DNA from: an uncultured Eubacteriales bacterium
GTDB lineage: Bacteria; Bacillota; Clostridia; UMGS1840
Direction of reading: 5' to 3'
Assembly (NCBI GenBank): GCA_900555525.1
Contig: USLP01000015.1
Location: forward strand, 1 to 12,904
Length of the DNA stretch: 12,904 bases
The notes beneath the pieces were generated by a model that saw only the letters and a list, made by a program, of their open reading frames with translations, did no database searches and was not told where the DNA came from. A program made the position numbers and the translations under genes. Shown piece by piece: positions 6,125-12,904 of the stretch (positions within the stretch are counted from its first letter, which is position 1; the number at the start of each line of letters is the position of its first letter).

Positions 6125-6209
6125 TGGTGCGGGTGAAGGGACTTGAACCCCCACGCCGGATGACACAAGAACCTAAATCTTGCGCGTCTGCCAATTCCGC
6201 CACACCCGC
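6125..6209 (-). tRNA. tRNA-Leu, anticodon UAG
   Basis: An 85-base tRNA with encoded CCA. The acceptor stem pairs GCGGGTG with CACCCGC. The anticodon arm is CAAGA-TTTAGGT-TCTTG, giving anticodon TAG for CUN leucine codons. The D-arm region holds GGCGGAATTGGCAGACGC, a long variable arm contains TCATCCGG, and the T-loop is TTCAAGT. The class II shape with its long variable arm fits leucine. A perfect sigma-A promoter lies upstream. The mobile element ends just downstream, but the gene itself is complete. Confidence 0.95.
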
Positions 6210-6232
6210 ATAATATTTTTGACGCATAAAGC

Positions 6233-6261
6233 ATTATATCATATTTACAGAATTTTGTCAA
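6233..6261 (-). promoter_or_regulatory. Consensus sigma-A promoter for tRNA-Leu
   Basis: On the - strand TTGACA (6261-6256) and TATAAT (6238-6233) both match the consensus at all six bases with a 17-base spacer. It lies 23 bases upstream of the tRNA 5' end, as expected for a strongly expressed stable RNA. Confidence 0.9.
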
Positions 6262-6281
6262 GAAAAATACTTCATTTTTTT

Positions 6282-6307
6282 AAAATTGTTCCTCATGGAA
6301 CAATTTT
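6282..6307 (-). terminator. Hairpin at the end of the dnaN-side transcript
   Basis: A perfect 11-bp inverted repeat, AAAATTGTTCC and GGAACAATTTT, with loop TCAT. The stop codon of the unknown-function gene lies in the loop. On the - strand the stem ends in TTTT but then continues in As, so it is a weak-tailed terminator; it separates that gene from the tRNA promoter. Confidence 0.6.
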
Positions 6308-6796
6308 ATCCTGTTTTTTTACGTATTTTTCCCAAAAATAAATTTCAGATACCAAAAATTCATCTTTTAAAGCTTTATACTTCGGTTCTTCTTCCGTGCA
6401 ATATTTGCAAGCGGCGGAATTTACGGTTATTTCCATAAGAGTATTAAAGCTCGGCCTTTTTATTTCCTTATCGGGCGTCAAAAAACAAGCTTCTTTAAAC
6501 GAAGCGAATTCCGCCGTTATATTAAAAAGCTCTTCTTTAACCGTTCTTAAGTCAAATGCAAACATAATTTCACATTTTTCATTATCATTAAGAAGAGCTT
6601 TTATAAACGTTTCCTTTTCATTCCCGTAAAGAATACTATCCTCTTCATTTTTATCGCACCTCCATAAAAATTTACGAAAATACATATCTATTGAAGGGAT
6701 AATATTCTTTTGTTCCCAGGAAATTTCTATATTTTTGAAATAATCGCCCGGCTTTTTTATAAGATAAAAGTAAATCTGATACGGATATATAATCAC
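6293..6796 (-). CDS. Protein of unknown function coupled to the HMA-domain gene
   Basis: A 167-aa soluble protein with no signal peptide or membrane segment that I do not recognise. It is rich in aromatic and charged residues and has a CKYC motif at 130-133 plus single cysteines at 47, 75 and 104. Its GTG start overlaps the stop codon of the copper-chaperone-like gene (GTGA), with AAAAAGGA about nine bases upstream, so its translation is coupled to that gene. The CxxC pair and the coupling allow a role in metal handling or redox, but nothing in the sequence proves it. The frame is long, ends in a hairpin and fits an operon, so it is a real gene. Confidence 0.75.
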   Translation of the reverse strand: MIIYPYQIYFYLIKKPGDYFKNIEISWEQKNIIPSIDMYFRKFLWRCDKNEEDSILYGNEKETFIKALLNDNEKCEIMFAFDLRTVKEELFNITAEFASFKEACFLTPDKEIKRPSFNTLMEITVNSAACKYCTEEEPKYKALKDEFLVSEIYFWEKYVKKQDKIVP

Positions 6797-7023
6797 GAGA
6801 AAAGTCCTTTTTTAACTTCCACGCTTTTGGGTTCATAGCCTGCTTCTTTCACCGTATTTTTTAGAATTTCGTCAGAAACCTCTTCCTTTAAAGAAACAAC
6901 CGCTTCTTTTTCTTTAAGATTTACTTTGGCGGAGCTTACACCGCTGATTGCCGAAAGTGCGTCCTCCACTCTTTTTTTGCAGTGTTCACAGCTCATTCCT
7001 TCTATTTTTATTATTTTTTTCAT
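6793..7023 (-). CDS. Heavy-metal-associated (HMA) domain protein, CopZ-like copper chaperone
   Basis: A 76-aa protein that is a single HMA ferredoxin-like domain. The metal site is GMSCEHC at residues 9-15, where C12 and C15 would bind Cu(I), and the conserved GYEP turn is near the C-terminus. The ATG is preceded by AAAGGAG with eight bases of spacing. In CopZ-type systems such proteins pass copper to a CopA ATPase or a CsoR repressor; neither is seen here. It lies 39 bases after dnaN on the same strand with no terminator between, so it may be read through from dnaN. A few C-terminal residues (VEVKKGLFS) extend beyond the domain. Mercury or another soft metal is an alternative ligand. Confidence 0.88.
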   Translation of the reverse strand: MKKIIKIEGMSCEHCKKRVEDALSAISGVSSAKVNLKEKEAVVSLKEEVSDEILKNTVKEAGYEPKSVEVKKGLFS

Positions 7024-7062
7024 ATTTTTTACTCCTTTCTTTGATTTGAAGTCTGAAAAAAA

Positions 7063-8172
7063 TTAATCTCTTAATCTTACAGGTACAACAAGATACGTAA
7101 AACTGTCGTTATCATCACATTTTATGATACAAGGGCTTAAATTGTTTGTAAAATTCAAAGAAACTCTATCTTCTTCTATAGACTTAAGAGCGTCAAGGAC
7201 GAATTTATAGTTAAATCCTACCTCAATATCGTCGCCTGTTTTCACAGCGTCCACACAGTCCTCTATTTTACCAACTCTTGATACGGTAAGAAGCTCTATT
7301 TTATTGTCGGTAACCGTCATTTTAACGTGTTCTCTTGCGTCGGGTGTAACGATAAGGGCGCATCTTTCCAAAGATTCGCTTAAAGTTTTTGTATCTACAT
7401 AAACTTTTATTTTTGATTCATTCGGAATAAAATGCGCATAATTTAAAAATTCGCCTTCTATAAGTCTTGTTGAAAATTCTATGTTTCTAAGCTTCATAAG
7501 AGCATTTTTTTCACTGAACGAAACTTCCATTTCTTCTTCGCTGTCGCCCATTATTTTAAGGAGGTCGTTAAGGCTTTTGCCGGGAATTATAAAGGAATAT
7601 TCACCGCACTCATTTACAATTTCTTCGTTTATAAGAGACATTCTGAAAGTATCGGTTGTAACAACCTTTAAATTATCCTCTTTAACCTCAAAAAGAGCTC
7701 CTTTAAACGTCGGATTTTTGTCGTCGTTTCCGACAGAAAAATATGTTTTCTTAATAAGCTCCTTAAGATTTTTTTCTTTTATTTTAAAGCTGTAAGAAAA
7801 CTGCGTATCTTCATTCATCGGAAAAGCTTCCGTACTCATTCCTATTGTTTCGTATTTTGTACGGTTATTTTTTATTTCAACTTTATAATCGTCATCGGCT
7901 GAAATTCTTACATCGCCGCTGGGCATAAGGCGAACCATATCGAAAAAGTTCCTTGCATTTATAAGTATTTTTCCTTCCGATTCAGTTTCGGCGTTAAATT
8001 CTGTCTTTATAGATATTTCATAATTGTTTCCTATAACGGTTATTTTGTTGCTTTTCGCTTCTATATAGAAGCATTCAAGCTGCGGAACAGCTGATTTCAT
8101 AGCTACCGCTTTTTGTACGATAAGAAGATTTTCCATAAGTATTTCTTTCGGACATTCAAATTCTATAATCAT
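7063..8172 (-). CDS. dnaN: DNA polymerase III beta subunit (sliding clamp)
   Basis: A 369-aa protein of normal length for the beta clamp. It has the three repeated clamp folds (roughly 1-120, 128-245 and 250-369), the N-terminal segment LLIVQKAVAMKSAVPQLECF typical of DnaN, and the C-terminal VVPVRLRD, equivalent to the family's conserved MPMRL end near the partner-binding pocket. It forms a ring dimer that tethers polymerase to DNA. AAAGGAT lies before the ATG. It follows dnaA in the usual order, but the 331-base gap between them holds origin sequences and a separate dnaN promoter candidate. The gyrase and recF genes that often follow dnaN are absent; a metal-chaperone gene follows instead. 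Confidence 0.97.
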   Translation of the reverse strand: MIIEFECPKEILMENLLIVQKAVAMKSAVPQLECFYIEAKSNKITVIGNNYEISIKTEFNAETESEGKILINARNFFDMVRLMPSGDVRISADDDYKVEIKNNRTKYETIGMSTEAFPMNEDTQFSYSFKIKEKNLKELIKKTYFSVGNDDKNPTFKGALFEVKEDNLKVVTTDTFRMSLINEEIVNECGEYSFIIPGKSLNDLLKIMGDSEEEMEVSFSEKNALMKLRNIEFSTRLIEGEFLNYAHFIPNESKIKVYVDTKTLSESLERCALIVTPDAREHVKMTVTDNKIELLTVSRVGKIEDCVDAVKTGDDIEVGFNYKFVLDALKSIEEDRVSLNFTNNLSPCIIKCDDNDSFTYLVVPVRLRD

Positions 8173-8503
8173 ATTTTTATCCTTTCTTTATTTATTATAC
8201 ATATATAAATAATATATATAAACAGTATTAGTATATAGGGGCGGGGGAAATGTTGAAAAGTGTCGCAAACGCATGGTACAAGCTTATTTTAAAGCCGGAA
8301 AACTTTTTTATAAAATGTGGAATATTTTTGGTTTTCCACACATATAATTATAGGTTAAACTTTATTTTTGAGTTATCAACACGTTTTCCATGCGGAAATG
8401 TTTATAACTTTGTTGATAACTTTTTTCTGTATTTTTTATCAACATTTTTTCCTTATGAGTTTTCCCAGACTTGTGGAAAAGTCTCAAAACCCTTGATTTT
8501 AGC
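8173..8503. other. oriC segment between dnaA and dnaN: DnaA boxes and AT-rich unwinding region
   Basis: DnaA-box-like nonamers TTATCAACA occur at 8373-8381 (+), 8411-8419 (-) and 8436-8444 (+), each one base from TTATCCACA. TTTTCCACA occurs at 8332-8340 (+) and 8472-8480 (-), and a weaker TATTCCACA at 8316-8324 (-). On the dnaN side lies an almost pure AT stretch (8189-8237), followed by GGGGCGGGGG at 8238-8247 and then the boxes. This order, AT-rich element, GC-rich patch, DnaA boxes, is that of the Bacillus subtilis unwinding region; TAG-like triplets next to the GC patch could be DnaA-trios, but the match is loose. The location between dnaA and dnaN is the standard site of oriC in Bacillota. 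Confidence 0.85.
8194..8222 (-). promoter_or_regulatory. Candidate dnaN promoter inside the AT-rich origin stretch
   Basis: On the - strand TATAAT (8199-8194) lies 17 bases after TTTATA (8222-8217), a perfect -10 with a poor -35. It is 22 bases upstream of the dnaN ATG, so the leader would be very short. The AT-rich setting makes chance matches likely. Confidence 0.4.
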
Positions 8504-9823
8504 TTAATTTATAACTGCTGATGTAACTTCTTCTATAACGTTTTGTATGTTTTGGTCATACTTTTTCTCTTCTTCAATTTTTGAAATGCTGTGCATAACT
8601 GTGGAATGGTCTCTTCCTCCAAATTCCTCTCCTATTTTAGGAAGCGACATCTCAAGCATATTTCTGGCTATATACATTGCAATTTGACGTGCAAGAGCTA
8701 TTTCTTTTTTCTTTGATTTTGATTTTAATAAAGAGGGCTCCAAATTAAAGTAATTTGCCGTTTCAAATATTACGGATTCTATTTCGGGCTTGGCTTTTTT
8801 CTTATCTTTTATAATTACTTTTATAATATCTTCCGCCATATCTTTTGTAACTTTTTCGTCCGAAAGCTTTGTTATTGCCATTATTCTTATGAGTATACCC
8901 TCAAGCTCTCTTATATTTGATGTGATTTTTTTCGCTATAAGCTCTACAATCTCATCGTCTATATCTATATGTTCCTGCTCCTTTTTACGCATTAATATGG
9001 CTATTCTCGTTTCAAAATCGGGTGCGTTTATATCGCACATAAGTCCCGCTTCAAAACGGGTTCTGAGCCTGTCCTCAAGTGTGCTGATTTCCTTCGGCGG
9101 ACGATCCGAGGAAATTATTATCTGTTTGTTGTTTTGATAAAGATGGTTAAACGTGTGGAAAAATTCCTCCTGGCTTCTTTCCTTACCGCCTATAAACTGT
9201 ATGTCGTCTATCATAAGAACGTCTATATTTCTGAATTTTTCCCTAAAATCGTTGTTTTTTCCTGTCTTAATCGATTCTATAAATTCGTTTGTGAATGTTT
9301 CGCTTGTTGTATAAAGAACCTTTTTATCCAAAAATGTTTGTGTTATTCTGTTTCCGATAGCGTGCATCAAATGCGTTTTTCCGAGCCCTACTCCTCCGTA
9401 CAGAAAAAGGGGATTGTAACTTCCTGCTGGATTCTGTGCAACCGCCACAGCCGCCGCGTGTGCAAATGAGTTTGACGAGCCTATTACAAAATTTTCAAAC
9501 GTGTATCTTTTATTAAGGCATGATTCATAATCTATAGTATTGAAATTTTCCAGAAACGAAGAGCTTTTCTGGGATTCTATAAATATCACATAATTTATAA
9601 GCTCACCCTGAGACGCTTCCGCCACAGCTTCCTTAAAAAGAGCGTTATATCTTTTCTCTATCGTTTCTTTCATATAGTCTATCGGCACGGAAAAATATGC
9701 CGTTTTATTTTTTATTTCTTTGAATTTAAGCTTATCAAACCATGTCAGATATGTAATATCGTTCGATACGCCTTTTTTTATTATGTCTACTAAATTATTA
9801 AAAAAGTTTTCTTCTGAAAACAA
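8504..9823 (-). CDS. dnaA: Chromosomal replication initiator protein DnaA
   Basis: A 439-aa DnaA. Domain I is at about 1-80 (includes YLTWFDKLKF). The linker domain II is short, about 82-105. The AAA+ domain III has Walker A GGVGLGKT (143-150), Walker B VLMIDD (202-207), sensor IIISSD (235-240) and the arginine-finger region RLRTRFEAGL (252-261). Domain IV ends with the box-recognition helix GGRDHSTV (402-409). It binds DnaA boxes and melts oriC when bound to ATP. The start is a TTG at 9823-9821, supported by GAGGTGA six bases upstream; the rare start codon may limit its translation. Boxes in the upstream region suggest autoregulation. Transcription is towards dnaN. Confidence 0.98.
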   Translation of the reverse strand: MFSEENFFNNLVDIIKKGVSNDITYLTWFDKLKFKEIKNKTAYFSVPIDYMKETIEKRYNALFKEAVAEASQGELINYVIFIESQKSSSFLENFNTIDYESCLNKRYTFENFVIGSSNSFAHAAAVAVAQNPAGSYNPLFLYGGVGLGKTHLMHAIGNRITQTFLDKKVLYTTSETFTNEFIESIKTGKNNDFREKFRNIDVLMIDDIQFIGGKERSQEEFFHTFNHLYQNNKQIIISSDRPPKEISTLEDRLRTRFEAGLMCDINAPDFETRIAILMRKKEQEHIDIDDEIVELIAKKITSNIRELEGILIRIMAITKLSDEKVTKDMAEDIIKVIIKDKKKAKPEIESVIFETANYFNLEPSLLKSKSKKKEIALARQIAMYIARNMLEMSLPKIGEEFGGRDHSTVMHSISKIEEEKKYDQNIQNVIEEVTSAVIN

Positions 9824-9972
9824 CTATATCACCTCGTTTTTTAGAGTTTTCCACAGAAAATGTGGAAAACTCTGTTTAGAATTGTGGAAAACAAAAAACC
9901 TAAAAAACCGCAGTTTCTTATTATTTTGGTTTACATAATATTATTTGAAATATTTTTCGGTTTTTTATGATG
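9824..9972. promoter_or_regulatory. DnaA-box cluster upstream of dnaA (second oriC segment / dnaA promoter region)
   Basis: AGAGTTTTCCACA (9843-9855) and TGTGGAAAACTCT (9861-9873) form a perfect 13-bp inverted repeat with loop GAAAA; each arm contains the DnaA-box variant TTTTCCACA. A third copy lies at 9883-9891 (-). Position 20-70 bases upstream of the dnaA start suits DnaA autorepression. With the dnaA-dnaN gap it makes a bipartite origin as in Bacillus. The serS-proximal half is AT-rich and has a loose AAAAACCG/CGGTTTTTT pairing that could end the serS transcript. Confidence 0.75.
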
Positions 9973-12139
<2,167 letters not shown>

Positions 12140-12158
12140 TTTTATCTTCCTTTCGTTT

Positions 12159-12904
12159 TTATGAATTGTTATTAATAATCGCTTTTGAAATATTTATGTA
12201 TGCGTCCGTGCATTTTGAATGCTTGTCATAATAGAGGATAGGCTCTCCGTAGCTGGGCGCTTCGCCCAAACGCACACTTCTCGGAACGGGAGTATTAAAA
12301 ACCTTATCTCCGAAATATTTCTTTATTTCGCCCGCGACCTGTATCGTTAAATTTGTTCTTCCGTCGAACATTGTAAGAATAACTCCTTCTATCGACAGAT
12401 TCTGATTATAGGAGGCTTTTATTTTTTTGACTGTGTTCATAAGCTGGCTTAAGCCCTCCAAGGCGAAGTATTCACACTGAAGCGGTATCAAAACGCTGTC
12501 GCACCCCGAAAGAATATTTATTGTTATAAGTCCCAAAGACGGAGGACAGTCTATGATTATAAAATCATATTCGTTTCGTATATCCTTTAAGGATTTTGAA
12601 AATTGAAATTCTCTGTCCGAAAACCCCACAAGCTCAACCTCTGCGCCCGCAAGCTCTATGTTGCAGGGGCATATCGAAAGTCCTTGAAAGTCTGTTTTTA
12701 CGGAAGCATTTTTGATTTTTTCGTTTCCTATAAGACAATCATAAAAGGATTTCTTTATATTTTCTTTTGCAATGCCTACTCCGCTTGTAGCATTGCCCTG
12801 CGGGTCTGCGTCTATAAGAAGAACATTCTTTCCCAAGCTTCCCAGGCATGCGGCTATGTTGATTGCCGACGTTGTTTTACCTACGCCGCCTTTCTGGTTT
12901 GCAA
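12159..12904 (-). CDS. parA: Chromosome partition ATPase ParA (Soj family), N-terminus cut by window end
   Basis: The frame stays open to the window edge, and the visible 247 residues begin ANQKGGVGKTTSAINIA, the deviant Walker A of ParA/MinD ATPases; only a handful of residues are missing. Further motifs are LLIDADPQGN (switch I region) and FIIIDCPPSLG (Walker B). The C-terminal half has VPRSVRLGEAPSYGEPILYYD, the conserved Soj ending that includes DNA-binding residues. It forms ATP dimers on the nucleoid that ParB turns over, which moves the origin; in Bacillus Soj also regulates DnaA. An internal ATG at 12836 is not the start because it would remove Walker A. It is followed closely by parB. 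Confidence 0.97.
   Translation of the reverse strand, partial: ANQKGGVGKTTSAINIAACLGSLGKNVLLIDADPQGNATSGVGIAKENIKKSFYDCLIGNEKIKNASVKTDFQGLSICPCNIELAGAEVELVGFSDREFQFSKSLKDIRNEYDFIIIDCPPSLGLITINILSGCDSVLIPLQCEYFALEGLSQLMNTVKKIKASYNQNLSIEGVILTMFDGRTNLTIQVAGEIKKYFGDKVFNTPVPRSVRLGEAPSYGEPILYYDKHSKCTDAYINISKAIINNNS

Noticed and set aside
8250..8507. 85-codon + frame across the dnaA-dnaN gap
   Set aside because: It overlaps the DnaA boxes and has no ribosome binding site; origin DNA explains the sequence.

Overview
The window is a low-GC segment from a Bacillota chromosome, most likely class Clostridia. The evidence is AT-rich DNA, strong AGGAGG-type ribosome binding sites, a soj/spo0J-type parAB pair next to dnaA and dnaN, and Tn916/Tn4451-type mobile genes. 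I cannot name the genus. The window joins two unlike regions: the end of an integrated conjugative or mobilizable element (about 1-6077) and the host replication-origin neighbourhood (about 6078-12904).

Mobile element, + strand except one regulator. The left edge holds a lantibiotic-immunity type ABC transporter: an ATPase cut by the window start and two membrane subunits in the order F-E-G. A convergent XRE repressor follows, separated by a terminator. Across a divergent intergenic region with a good operator palindrome lies a small zinc-ribbon-like protein of the cysteine-rich KTR family. Next come two overlapping regulators like Tn916 Orf7 (sigma factor-like) and Orf8 (small HTH). A 447-base noncoding stretch follows, rich in hairpins and with some group II intron-like sequence. 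Then comes a 53-aa gene of the TnpW family, and finally a large serine recombinase of the TndX/TnpX type with its own near-consensus promoter. The layout resembles Tn5397-like hybrids, in which a Tn916 body carries a serine recombinase in place of int/xis.

Host region, all on the - strand. In transcription order the genes are parA (cut by the window end), parB, serS, dnaA, dnaN, a copper-chaperone-like HMA protein, a translationally coupled protein of unknown function, and tRNA-Leu(UAG). DnaA-box-like nonamers cluster on both sides of dnaA: three upstream, two of them in a perfect 13-bp inverted repeat, and about five or six between dnaA and dnaN next to a very AT-rich stretch. This fits a bipartite oriC. 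The element's recombinase end lies directly beyond the tRNA-Leu gene, about 2.1 kb from the nearer origin segment.

How it works together: ParA, ParB, DnaA and DnaN serve segregation and initiation at this origin. The element carries antimicrobial-peptide immunity as cargo, Orf7/Orf8-like regulators that probably control its transfer state, and TnpW plus the recombinase for excision and integration. The element's far end and its conjugation genes lie outside the window.
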